A stretch of 34,414 bases of DNA from an uncultured Mycoplasmataceae bacterium (lineage in GTDB: Bacteria; Bacillota_I; Bacilli_A; Mycoplasmatales; Hepatoplasmataceae), in assembly GCA_947330515.1 (NCBI GenBank), contig CAMZOE010000035.1, forward strand, positions 1 to 34,414. Direction: 5' to 3'. Every line of letters starts with the position of its first letter. Within the stretch, counting starts at the first letter, position 1. A program made the position numbers and the translations under genes. Of this stretch, positions 9,535 through 18,462 are shown in pieces. The notes below the pieces were generated by a model, which made no database searches, was not told the origin of the DNA, and worked only from the letters and a program-made list of their open reading frames with translations.

Positions 9535-10587
9535 ATGGGTTTTTTTAACAAACTAAAAGCAAAATTTAAAAAAGATAAAGAAAAAAAAGTTGCTAAGGAA
9601 ATAGAAACTAAACGAATAGAAGAAAATTATCATAAGGGATTAAAGAAAAGTAGAGGATCAGAATCCTTTATTTATAAACTTAAAAAATTAACTTCTTCTT
9701 CTAGAGAAGTAAATGAAGAATACTTTATTGCTTTAGAAGAAATTTTAGTAATGTCAGATATTAATTATTCTTATGTTGTTGATTTAATTAAAATTCTTAA
9801 AAAAGATTCACAGGTAAGAAAAATAAAAGATCCAAAAGAATTAACTGAACTTTTATTTGATAATATGTTTTCTATTTATTTAAATAAAAATGAAAAAGTA
9901 ACTCACTTAAATATTTCGAAAGAAAATGATTTAAATATTATTTTAGTAACGGGAGTAAATGGAACAGGAAAAACTACTTCTATTGGTAAGATTGCTCATA
10001 TGTATAAAAAAGAAGGCTATAAAATTCTTTTAGCTGCAGCTGATACTTTTAGAGCGGGTGCGGTTTTACAATTAGAAAAATGAGCTCAAAAAAATGAAGT
10101 CGATATTGTTACTCCTTCAAAACCTAATCAAGATCCTGCATCAGTTGTTTATGAAGCGATGAATAAAGCTAAAAATGGTGACTATAATTTAATTATTATT
10201 GATACCGCTGGAAGGTTACAAAATAAGAAAAATCTAATGCAAGAACTAGGAAAAATTCATAAAATTATTGCTAAAGAAAGCGGTCAAGAACCAAATGAAT
10301 CATTATTAGTAGTTGATGCAACAACAGGTCAAAATGGAGTTAATCAAGCAAAAGAATTCAATGAAGTTACTAATATTACTGGAATCATTCTTACAAAAAT
10401 GGATTCTTCTTCAAAAGGTGGAATTATTTTATCAATTAAAAATTCATTTAATATTCCAGTTAAACTAATTGGTCTTGGTGAAGGAATTGAGGATTTAGAA
10501 TATTTTGATATTGGTAATTACTTAGTTGCTTTAACTTCTGATATTGCTCATGAATATGAAACTAATGAAAATGCAAAAAACAAATAG
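9535..10587 (+). CDS. ftsY: Signal recognition particle receptor FtsY
   Basis: The product has 350 residues; ATG 9535 follows AGGAGAG, 10 bases after smc. The N-terminal about 45 residues are very lysine-rich (membrane-binding A-type region, much shorter than in E. coli). The N domain helices lead into the GTPase G domain: P-loop GVNGTGKTT (140-148), [15 protein letters not shown] (223-227), TKMD (287-290) and [13 protein letters not shown] near the end. The Trp in LEKWAQK is TGA at 10081-10083. FtsY docks Ffh-ribosome complexes at the membrane and both GTPases activate each other. ffh and ylxM follow in the same transcript direction. Confidence 0.95.
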
Positions 10588-10912
10588 TCGTAATAATAAA
10601 ATTAATAAGTTAAACAATCATGTTTTTTTATATTATTATTATCAAGAACTTTTAACTCCAAAACAAAGAAAATTATTTGAGATGTATTATGATGATGATA
10701 TGACTTTAGAAGAAATAGCTACTATTCAAAAAGTAAGTAAAGTTGCAATTCATGATAGTTTAAAAAAATCCGAGTCTTTATTGGAAGAATTTGAAAATAA
10801 GATAAAATTAAAGACAAAGGTAGAATTGTTAACTAAAGAAATTGCTATATTAAAAGAAACGGCAAGCAAAGAACAATTAACCGTTATTGAAAAAATGGAA
10901 AAGATATTTTAG
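10571..10912 (+). CDS. ylxM: YlxM family DNA-binding protein (SRP operon)
   Basis: The product has 113 residues if it starts at ATG 10571; in-frame ATGs at 10550, 10556 and 10565 are possible and no clear SD separates them. It overlaps the end of ftsY. The family hallmark is the sigma-like helix-turn-helix: YQELLTPKQRKLFEMYYDDD, then MTLEEIATIQKVSKVAIHDS, then LKKSESLLEEFE. The C-terminal half is a lysine/glutamate-rich helix. YlxM (UPF0122) is nearly always encoded just before ffh, and in streptococci it binds SRP components and modulates the GTPase. The gene order ftsY-ylxM-ffh supports the call. Confidence 0.88.
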   Translation: MQKTNSRNNKINKLNNHVFLYYYYQELLTPKQRKLFEMYYDDDMTLEEIATIQKVSKVAIHDSLKKSESLLEEFENKIKLKTKVELLTKEIAILKETASKEQLTVIEKMEKIF

Positions 10913-10931
10913 AAAAGAGAAGAAAAAGAAA

Positions 10932-12269
10932 ATGGCATTTAATTTTTTAGAATCAAGAATGGAAAAAACTATTTCTAAGATTCAAAAATCATCATCAATT
11001 AGTAAAGAAGAATTAGAGATAATTTTAAAAGAAATCCGTCAATCATTATTAGAATCCGATGTTAACTATCAGGTTGTAACAAAACTAATGGCAGATATTA
11101 ATGAAAAAGCAATTGGTGCATTAGTTGAAAAAGGAAAACAAAAATCAGAAAGAATTATTGAAATTATTACTGAGGAGTTAACCCTTATTTTAGGAAAAAA
11201 AACTTCTGAATGAAAAAAAGGTAATCCAACAATTGTAATGATGGTAGGACTTCAAGGATCAGGAAAAACAACTTCAACTGCTAAAATTTCAAAATTTTTA
11301 ACAGATAATAAGATGTATAATAATCCTTTATTAATTTCTTTAGACGTTTATCGTCCGGCAGCAATGGAACAATTAAATACTCTTGCTGATGATTTAGGAT
11401 TTATGTTTTATGCTGATAGAAGTACTAAAGATGTAGTTAAAATCGCTCAAGATGCAGTTGAATTTGCTCAAGATATGGAAAATGATTTAATTATTTTCGA
11501 TACTGCTGGAAGAATTCAAACTGATGAACATCTAATGGAAGAACTAGCAGATGTTAAAAAAGTAGTTAAACCAAGCGAAATAATTTTTGTTGCCGATGGA
11601 ATGAGTGGGCAAGAAATTATTAATGTTGCTAAAGAATTCGATCATACTTTAAAACTAACTTCAACAATAATTACTAAGTTAGATTCTAACGCTAAAGGAG
11701 GAGCTGCACTTTCACTTGCTTCTCTTTTAGATATTCCAATTAAGTTTGTTGGAGTTGGAGAAAAAATTGATGAACTTGAAATTTTCCATCCTGATCGAAT
11801 GGCATCAAGAATTCTTGGACTTGGTGATTTAGAAACATTACAAGAAAAAGCTAAAAAAGTTTCTAAAGAATCTGACAATGAAAGACTTATGCGTAAAATG
11901 ATGAATGGTAAATTTGATTTAGAAGATTTATTATTATCATTAAAACAATTAGCTAAAATGGGTAATTTAAAGGGAGTAACAAAAATGCTTCCTGGAGCAA
12001 AAATTTCTCAAGAGCAAACTGATCAAGCACAAGAAAAAGTAGAGGTTTTCTCTTATTTAATTTCTTCAATGACACCAAAAGAAAGAAGAAATCCTAAACT
12101 TATTAAACATCCAAAACGTGCAACAAGAATTGTTAAAGGTTCAGGAAGAACTCAAAAAGAATTAAATGAATTAATTCGTCAATTTGAGAAATCTCAAAAA
12201 CAAATGAAAGCGATTGCTAAAGCAGTTAAAAGTGGACAATTACCAAGTGAATTTATGAAACCTAAATAA
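10932..12269 (+). CDS. ffh: Signal recognition particle protein Ffh
   Basis: The product has 445 residues from ATG 10932 (MAFNFLESRMEKTISKIQ), the normal start and length for Ffh. The N domain is at about 1-95, with the linker Trp encoded by TGA at 11211. The G domain has P-loop GLQGSGKTT (106-114), DVYRPAAMEQL, DTAGR (190-194), TKLD (248-251) and GVGEKIDELE. The M domain, about 295-440, has the FDLEDLLLSLKQLAKMG block and the RNA-binding loop region RATRIVKGSGRT. Ffh with 4.5S RNA recognises signal sequences on ribosomes and hands them to FtsY. The many secreted A/B proteins downstream are plausible clients, though that is only inference. I see no strong terminator directly after it. Confidence 0.96.
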
Positions 12270-12300
12270 AATTTTTATTAAATTCACTTTAATTGTATAA

Positions 12301-12329
12301 TTGTATTGATGAATAATCGATACTATAAT
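12301..12329 (+). promoter_or_regulatory. Promoter of the 47-aa gene
   Basis: TTGTAT (12301-12306) and TATAAT (12324-12329) are separated by 17 bases, an ideal spacing. The transcript would carry a leader of about 115 nt before ATG 12450. The leader shows no riboswitch or tRNA-like fold that I can recognise. Confidence 0.6.
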
Positions 12330-12449
12330 ATAAACAATAAAGATTTACAAAATGGATAAAACTTTGAAAAAATAATCTATTACATAGTAAGTATTTAATT
12401 TATAGAATAAATTGATAAAGATCTATTTTTTGAAAGGAGTCTTAAATAT

Positions 12450-12593
12450 ATGCAAAAATTTAAATGAGAAGTTCTTGAAGAAATGTCTTGAAGAGACAAA
12501 GAATTCAAACCTGGTGATATTATTGTTGATACTGACAATGGTTACATGAGAAGCATGGCTGACCAAGGTAAATGCAAAAAAATCGAAGGATAA
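12450..12593 (+). CDS. 47-residue conserved-looking small protein, function unknown
   Basis: ATG 12450 follows a strong AAAGGAGT SD (12433-12440), and the frame ends at TAA 12591-12593. Two tryptophans are encoded by TGA (residues 6 and 14), which hides the gene from standard-code ORF calling. The product is soluble, with a Trp-containing charged N-terminal helix (KWEVLEEMSWRDKEF) followed by FKPGDIIVDTDNGYMRSMAD and a lysine-rich end. There is no signal peptide or membrane segment. It has a good promoter, a strong terminator, a near-consensus SD and a base composition less AT-biased than the surroundings, which together suggest a real, well-expressed gene. I do not recognise the family. Confidence 0.75.
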
Positions 12594-12609
12594 TTTTTTC
12601 GAAACTTTT

Positions 12610-12640
12610 AAAAGCAACATTTTATAATGTTGCTTTTTTT
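12610..12640 (+). terminator. Strong Rho-independent terminator
   Basis: AAAAGCAACATT (12610-12621) pairs perfectly with AATGTTGCTTTT (12626-12637) around TTAT, with the T run reaching 12640. It closes the 47-aa gene and separates the housekeeping block from the surface-protein region. Confidence 0.9.
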
Positions 12641-12679
12641 ATTTATTAATTTATAAAAAAAACTTTAATTTTTAAATTT

Positions 12680-12709
12680 ATGACATTTTTTTTCTTTTAA
12701 TATTATAAT
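12680..12709 (+). promoter_or_regulatory. Promoter of the three-repeat surface protein gene
   Basis: ATGACA (12680-12685, five of six to TTGACA) and TATAAT (12704-12709) are 18 bases apart. Transcription from here would give a leader of about 140 nt before ATG 12855. Confidence 0.6.
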
Positions 12710-12738
12710 GGTATTGTTTTAGAGTTATTTATAAAAAA

Positions 12739-12852
12739 ATGTTTAAGAGTGATAAAAATAAAATACTAAAACAAAATAGCGATTTTTATATTATTAATTT
12801 TATTTGTAAAGTAGTTTCGGTTTTTATATGTGAAAATATTAAGATAGGATAA
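12739..12852 (+). CDS. Possible 37-codon leader peptide
   Basis: An ATG-initiated frame of 37 codons (MFKSDKNKILKQNSDF…) spans most of the leader and its TAA (12850-12852) ends two bases before the ATG of the surface protein gene. It has no clear SD and its composition could be chance in such AT-rich DNA. If translated, it would couple to or regulate the downstream gene. It resembles no known leader peptide. Confidence 0.25.
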   Translation: MFKSDKNKILKQNSDFYIINFICKVVSVFICENIKIG

Positions 12853-12854
12853 AA

Positions 12855-14336
12855 ATGGAAACAACAGAAAACAGTTCAAATTCTTCTTCATTAAAAACAA
12901 TTTTTGCAGTAGTGTTAAGTCTTTTATTATTGGGTTTAACAACATTGATGATAGTTTTAATGACTAAAAATGAGGACACAGATACAATTAAAACCTTTCA
13001 ATATGTAGAAAAAATAGATGGAAGAAATAATTATACACTTGATGTAGAAATGAATTTAACTAATAATAGTTATAGATATAAATTTTCATCTCCTTATGAT
13101 GTTTATAAACAAGAAGCTATTACTGATAGTGAAATAGAATCAGAAGACATTGGTAATTATACTTATAATAATCATAAATATGATGAAAGTTATAAAGTTA
13201 ATGTAAAAGATGAATTTACTAATTGAATGATTTCATCAAGTGATGAAATTAAATTTGATCAAACTGATTTTTTTCTAGATATTAATCATAATGGTTATTT
13301 TCTAGAAGAGGTTATTGATCATTCAACAGACAAACACACAAGTATCGATGAAAGATTTAAAGAAGAACAATTTTTCCAAGCAACACTAAATTTTAATGAA
13401 CAAAGTTTCATTGTTGATGATACTAGTGAAAAAAATATTAAATCTTTTGAATATGTGCAAACAATAAATAATGCTATTGCATATGTTATTGATGTTGAAA
13501 TGAATGTAACAACTAATTCATATAGATATAAAGTAACATCATTAGTTGATATTTATAATAAAAAAGCAGATGATGGTAATATACAAGGAAAATCATTATC
13601 CTTCAATGATAAAATATTTTTTTATTTAAAATATGATGAAAAAGAAATAGTTACTTTTAATTCAGAATTTAGTGAATGAAAAGAATCTGATAAAGATATT
13701 CTTTATTATGATCAAGATGATTTCTTTATTGATATCAATAAAGATAATAGTTATCAAGAACATATTCTTAATAAAATAACTAAAAAAACAATGAACGTTA
13801 ATCAAAGAATTCAAGAAAAACAATCTCTTCATGCAACTTTAAATTTTCAAGATCAAACCTTTAATGTTAGTGATATTTCAACAAATCCAATTAAAACTTT
13901 TGAATACGTTAAAAAAACTAATGATAATATTGATTATATTGTTGATTTTCAAGTTGATACAATCGTTAATGCTTATCGTTATAAAGTTTCAACAACATCA
14001 ACAATATATAAAGAAGGAGCAGAAACAGAAACTATTAATCAATTTATTGAAGGAAATTTAGTTCATACTCAATATCTATATGATAGTGAAAAAGAGATTA
14101 TTCTTAATGAAGGATATTCTCAATGAGTAACTTCTAAAAAAAATGTTATAGAATATAATGCTAATTTTTATATTGATCTTAACGATAATAATGCTTATAA
14201 AGATACAATCTTAAATACTGAAACTCATGAAATTAAAAAAATTGATGAGAGAAGTACAGAAAAACAATCACTTAATGCAACTTATAATTTTAGCAGTAGA
14301 ACACTAAAAATTAATGATGAAGAGATTAAACTTTAA
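12855..14336 (+). CDS. Membrane-anchored surface protein with three ~150-aa repeats
   Basis: The product has 493 residues, read through TGA codons at 13224, 13677 and 14124. A short polar N-terminus is followed by one hydrophobic segment (about 15-36, KTIFAVVLSLLLLGLTTLMI), probably an uncleaved anchor with the rest outside; there is no lipobox Cys. Three repeats follow at 45-194, 195-345 and 346-493. Each opens IK(T/S)F(Q/E)YV, contains NSYRYK (or NAYRYK) plus I/VYK, then a Trp followed by YDQxxFFIDIN, and closes with EKQSLHATLNFxxQTFxV. The repeats are diverged in sequence but constant in length, as expected of a folded beta-rich domain. I know no matching family. The downstream gene (14560) is a two-repeat paralogue. 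SD: AGGA before ATG 12855. Confidence 0.85.
12987..14333 (+). repeat. Three tandem coding repeats of about 450 bp
   Basis: Units at 12987-13436, 13437-13889 and 13890-14333 encode the three homologous domains. Landmarks recur in order in each: IK(T/S)F, N(S/A)YRYK, a Trp-containing stretch, and the ATLNF or ATYNF near the end. Confidence 0.85.
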
Positions 14337-14360
14337 AGTTTTTTAAAAAAAATCTTTTTA

Positions 14361-14394
14361 AAAAAAATCAACTATTTTATGGTTGATTTTTTTT
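14361..14394 (+). terminator. Rho-independent terminator
   Basis: AAAATCAAC (14364-14372) pairs with GTTGATTTT (14382-14390), extended by A/T pairs, and ends in a run of eight T. It lies 24 bases after the stop of the three-repeat gene. Confidence 0.85.
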
Positions 14395-14403
14395 ATAAAC
14401 TAT

Positions 14404-14456
14404 TATAATTAATTTATGGGTTAAGATAATGCTTTATTTTTTCTAAAAAAGCATTA
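14404..14456 (+). promoter_or_regulatory. Putative -10 box and leader hairpin of the two-repeat gene
   Basis: TATAAT at 14404-14409 sits in the same TATTATAAT context as the upstream gene's promoter. A 9-bp inverted repeat, TAATGCTTT (14427-14435) with AAAGCATTA (14448-14456), follows close to the expected transcript start. It has no U-run, so it is not a terminator. A second hairpin (14519-14527 with 14533-14541) lies 18 bases before the ATG. Confidence 0.4.
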
Positions 14457-14559
14457 CTTAAAATTATTTGTTTTATTGATGTTTTTTTATTTTCTTATTA
14501 ATTTTATTGTTGATTACATTTTATATTAAAAAAATATAAAACAAAAAAGAGAGAATCAA

Positions 14560-15600
14560 ATGAATAAAGAAAGAAATAATAGTCGTTGAGCCAAAGGACT
14601 ATTAATCACTGTTACACTAATAGTAGTTTTCGCACTACTGGCTGCAGTGGGAATTAAAATTTATCAAAATAATAAAAAAGCGAATAATGATATTAAAACC
14701 TTTGAATATACAAAAGTACATGATGGAATAGAAGATTATACTATTGACGTTGAAATGAATACAGAAAACAATAGTTATAGATATAAAGTATCATCAGAAT
14801 TTACTATTTATAGAGAAAGCGCAATCATTAAACAACAACTTAATCTTATTGAATCTACAGATACTGAAAAAATTTTTGCTTTAGAATATGATGAAGAGTT
14901 TAAAATTGAATTAAATCAAGAATTTTCTAATTGGATTGTTGCTGATGATAATGTTGTAACTTATGATCAAGGTGAATTTTTTATTGATGAAAATAATAAT
15001 ACCGTTTTCTATCAATACATTTATAAATTAAATACTAATGCTAAAGTAGAAAAAGTTGATGAATTGGTTAATGAAGAACAATCACTTCATGCTACTTTAA
15101 ATTTTCAAAATCAAACCTTTACTGTTGCAGAAAAACCTTTTTCATATATTAAAACTTTTGAATACACAAAAGTAACTAATGGAATAGAAGATTATACTAT
15201 TGATGTTGAAATTAATACAAAAAACAATAGTTATAGATATAAAGTATCATCAGAATTTAATATTTATAGTTCGATTGATGATCAAACTTTCACTGTTATA
15301 GAAAATACAGATATTAAAAAAAGTTTCGCTTTTGGATATAATGAAAAATTTAATATAGAACTAAATCAAGAATTTTCTAGCTGAATTATCGCTAAGGATA
15401 ATATTGTAACTTATGATCAAAGTAAATTTTTTGTTGATGAAAATAATAATACTTTTTTTAAACAATACATTTATGTTTTAAATGATCATAAAGAAACAAT
15501 AATTAATGAAGTACCTAACGAAAGACAATCACTTCATGTTTCACTAAATTTTAGTAGTAGAACATTAACAATTAATGATGAAGTTTTATTTCCTTTATAA
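14560..15600 (+). CDS. Membrane-anchored surface protein with two ~150-aa repeats
   Basis: The product has 346 residues from ATG 14560, preceded by a GAGAG purine SD; TGA at 14587 and 15382 are Trp. The N-terminus is basic (NKERNNSRWAKG), then one hydrophobic helix (about 13-34), then a lysine-rich linker. Repeats cover 45-196 and 197-346, and the first repeat begins at residue 45 exactly as in the upstream paralogue. The two units are much more alike than those of the upstream gene: both have a GIEDYTIDVE block, NNSYRYKVSSEF and EKFNIELNQEFS-like stretches, so their duplication is recent or homogenised. The equivalent Trp is TGG in unit 1 (14935 region) and TGA in unit 2 (15382). Function unknown; a cell-surface role is inferred from the anchor and repeats. 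Confidence 0.85.
14692..15597 (+). repeat. Two tandem coding repeats of about 450 bp
   Basis: Units are 14692-15147 and 15148-15597. The first 130 bases of each are almost identical at the nucleotide level, for example around 14730-14800 and 15183-15256. Confidence 0.85.
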
Positions 15601-15630
15601 AGTTAATTATTTTATAAAATAATAATTTAA

Positions 15631-15662
15631 AAATAGCCAAAATTATTTTGGTTATTTTTTTT
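15631..15662 (+). terminator. Rho-independent terminator
   Basis: AAATAGCCAAAA (15631-15642) pairs with TTTTGGTTATTT (15646-15657) with one G-U pair, ending in eight T. It closes the two-repeat gene. Confidence 0.8.
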
Positions 15663-15828
15663 AAAAAAAAAGAAATAAACAAACTAAGTTGATGTTTAAA
15701 TAGATACTAATTAATAGCAAAAAAATGATAAAAAAAATAAGTTGTTAATCACACTTTATATTTTTTAAAAATCTTTAAATATTAGTAAAAAAACATGTAT
15801 TTCACAATAAAAAAAAGCTGAATTATTA

Positions 15829-15910
15829 TATAATTTAAATATAAATAATTAAGAAAATTAACAGAAAATAAATAATAAAATAAATAAGCAATTAGCTTAT
15901 TTATTTTATT
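15829..15910 (+). promoter_or_regulatory. Upstream region of A1: -10 box and perfect 16-bp inverted repeat
   Basis: The gap 15601-15945 holds the terminator at 15631, a TATAAT at 15829-15834 and an inverted repeat whose arms 15874-15889 and 15895-15910 (AATAAAATAAATAAGC and its exact complement) surround AATTA. The right arm ends 35 bases before the A1 ATG. There is no U-run after the stem, so an operator or mRNA 5' hairpin is likelier than a terminator. The rest of the gap is AT-rich with no gene. Confidence 0.45.
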
Positions 15911-15945
15911 AAATTTTTCAATTAAAGAAAGTGATAACATAAAAA

Positions 15946-18462
15946 ATGAAAAAAAAATTATTTTCATTTATGTTCTTTACAACGGTTGTGTCAAGTGTTT
16001 TTACACCAACGTTTTTATCTTTAGAAACTAAGGTTTTTAATAATAAAAAAGATCAAGAACTCAATAATGAAAACTTAATTCCAATGGAATGAAAAAATGA
16101 AATGGATACCATTTTAAGAAGTCCAGAAAAAGATTTTTCTGGAAAATATGTAGATTATTTTCATAATAGTAAAACATATTATTTAAAACAAGATATTGAT
16201 TATTCTGAAATGAATAAAACAAAAAATATTTACGATGGAACTTCAAATATTAAACTTATATCTGGTTCTACTTTTAATGGTAATAATCACCAAATTAAAA
16301 ACAGATATGATAAAGCTAATTTTCAAAGTTTTATTAGTTCCAATGAAAAAGCATTTGAAGAATTTGGTCGTGGAAATGTTAATATATTAAATAAATTATT
16401 TTTATTTGATAAATTAGAAAATCAAGATTTAGTTAATTTAACTTTTGATAATTCTCCTTTTGTAGTTAATCAAATCAAAGGAACTTCAAAATTACATAAT
16501 ATTAATTTAAAGGATATTGATATTTCTCATTTATCATTATCATTAAAAAGTGATAAAACAACTACTAATAATTTAAATCCAATTAGTAAACAAAATACTT
16601 TTGCTTTACCTCTTCTTGCATTTGAGATGGGATCGAATACAGTTGTTGAAAATTCTTACTATGATAATATTAATTTTTCAGATAATAATTTTTCTTTAAC
16701 TCAAGCAAATGGTGGTTGGAAAACAAATGTTGGTTTTAATGTAACATTATCACTTGTTATGTATGTTACTTCAGATGAAACAGTTACTTCAATTCCTGGA
16801 GTTTTTGAAAACTTAGAATATAACCATTGAACAATTGCCAATAATAATGTTGAAAGTAATACTTGGAAATCTAATTATAAAAACGAAAATATAATTACTT
16901 TTACTCCATTTTTTATTGGTGGTAATGCTTTTGGAACATATCAATATTTTCTTCCTAACAATAATAGTCATTCTTCTTTAAATCATAATTTAGGTGATGC
17001 TAAAGAAAACACTATTAATATTAACAATATTTACTTTAACGATTTTAATGTAAATAATAATAGTGGAAAAATTAAAGATACTGGTACAGCAACAGAAGGT
17101 TTTAATTTTACAATTATTCCTATGTTTAATGATGATAATTTAATTTTTCTTTCATATAAAACTATTTTATTAGGTAATAAAATGAATTTTAATGAAAATG
17201 ATATAAAAGCAATTAATTTTATTACTGATGAAACTAATACTATTTTATCTTCATCAAATTTAATGTATTCAGAAAGTATTTCTTCTGGATTAAAAAAAGT
17301 AATGAATGATTACTGAGATGAAATAAGTGACGAAAACTTATCAACAAATAAATTCAAAGAATTTAATTATGATGCTTCATACTGAAATGTTAATAATGGT
17401 GAAGAATTAACTTTAAAAACTGATAATAATTTTTCAATTGATTCAAATGTTTTTATGGGAGAAGATAATAATGCATATATTAATGTTCATTCATTAACAA
17501 ATAATTTTATTCCTACATACTTTGAATATGATTTAAGTAAAAAAACTTCATCATCTTCTACTTGAACATCAGTTAAAAGCGATAGTTTTGATAAAACAAA
17601 AGGAATTGATTTATTTGAAAATAATTTTGATTATGCTATTCCTTTAAGTCTTTTTTATTTTACTTCTGATGATCAATTAAAACTTGAGATAAAAACTAGT
17701 CAAAGTGAAGATAGTTTTGTTTACACAACAGAAATTAATACTAATCAAGAAAACTTTTTAATTTATGATTTTACTAATAGCTATGATTCTTATAAAGATG
17801 AATTAACATATTCATTTTCAGTTACAGATACTTTTAAACAAATAAAAAGTTGAGAACTTGCTGCTTATCAAAAAAATAAAAAACTTTTTGTTGGAGAAGG
17901 TAATGGTTTTAATGGCGATACAACAAATCAAGATAAAGAGTTCTCTTCAACAATAAAAATTAACAATCCTAATGATTTATATTTCGTATTTTCAATTACT
18001 TATGATGTTCATGGTGTAGAAAAAACAACAACTTTAACTCCTAAAAATCACAACCAATTTAGAATTTTAGAAGAAAATTTTATTGATAATTTCCTTTCAA
18101 AACCGTTTACTTGAATGCATTATTATTGATGAGTAATCTTAATTATCATCTTATTAATCATTTTTATTATCTTTATTCTTTTAACATTGTTAAAATTAAG
18201 AAAAAATAAATCAGAAATGAATGATGTAGAAGATGCAATGGCACTTTGAGTTCAAGAAAATCAATATAATTATGAAGGTACAAAAATGTTTAGAGAATAC
18301 ATTAATTTAGAAAATTATCTAGATGAAGATGTTTCATATGAAAATTATGATGATTATGAATATGACGTATATGAAGAAGATAATTATAGTGATTATGATG
18401 AAGATAGCTACAATGATTATGATGAAGATAGCTACAACGATTATGAAGGAGAATTTGAATAA
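15946..18462 (+). CDS. A1: type-A single-pass surface protein of the paired array
   Basis: The product has 838 residues with TGA as Trp throughout. A signal peptide (MKKKLFSFMFFTTVVSSVFT, cleavage near 25-30, no lipobox) precedes the family block YVDYF…SKTYYLKQDIDY (about 68-90). Beta-helix-like strands follow: FNGNNHQIKNRYD near 110, LVNLTFDNSPFVV, LHNINLKDIDIS. Family signatures ITFTPFFIGG and PMFNDD (392-397) come next, then a beta-sandwich-like region. The C-terminus has the juxtamembrane motif WMHYYWWV (723-730), one TM helix (about 728-749), the stretch EMNDVEDAMALW and an acidic Tyr-rich tail of about 88 residues. Topology is therefore extracellular N-domain and cytosolic tail. The SD is weak. 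Its TAA overlaps the B1 ATG (TAATG). The family is not recognised; an adhesin or receptor role is inferred. Confidence 0.85.
18397..18444 (+). repeat. 24-bp tandem repeat in the A1 tail
   Basis: Two adjacent 24-bp units (18397-18420 and 18421-18444) differ at one base and encode DEDSYNDY twice in the cytosolic tail. In-frame unit length allows tail-length change without breaking the frame. Confidence 0.85.

Noticed and set aside
8552-11878. Minus-strand ORFs within smc and ffh (for example 8552-8755, 9227-9478, 11642-11878)
   Set aside because: They lie opposite strongly conserved coding regions, have no SD and give low-complexity products.
12330-12449. 4.5S (SRP) RNA or another structured RNA downstream of ffh
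   Set aside because: I could not find the conserved SRP Alu/S-domain loops or a compact fold; the stretch reads as an ordinary AT-rich leader.
12855-14336. Three-repeat gene as several separate short genes
   Set aside because: The breaks at 13224, 13677 and 14124 are TGA codons at a conserved Trp, and the same frame continues through all of them.
15961-15969. Poly-A after the start codons of A1 and A2 as phase-variation switches
   Set aside because: Runs of about nine A arise from Lys codons of the signal peptide and are common in this AT-rich DNA; the frames are intact. Nothing beyond length supports a switch.
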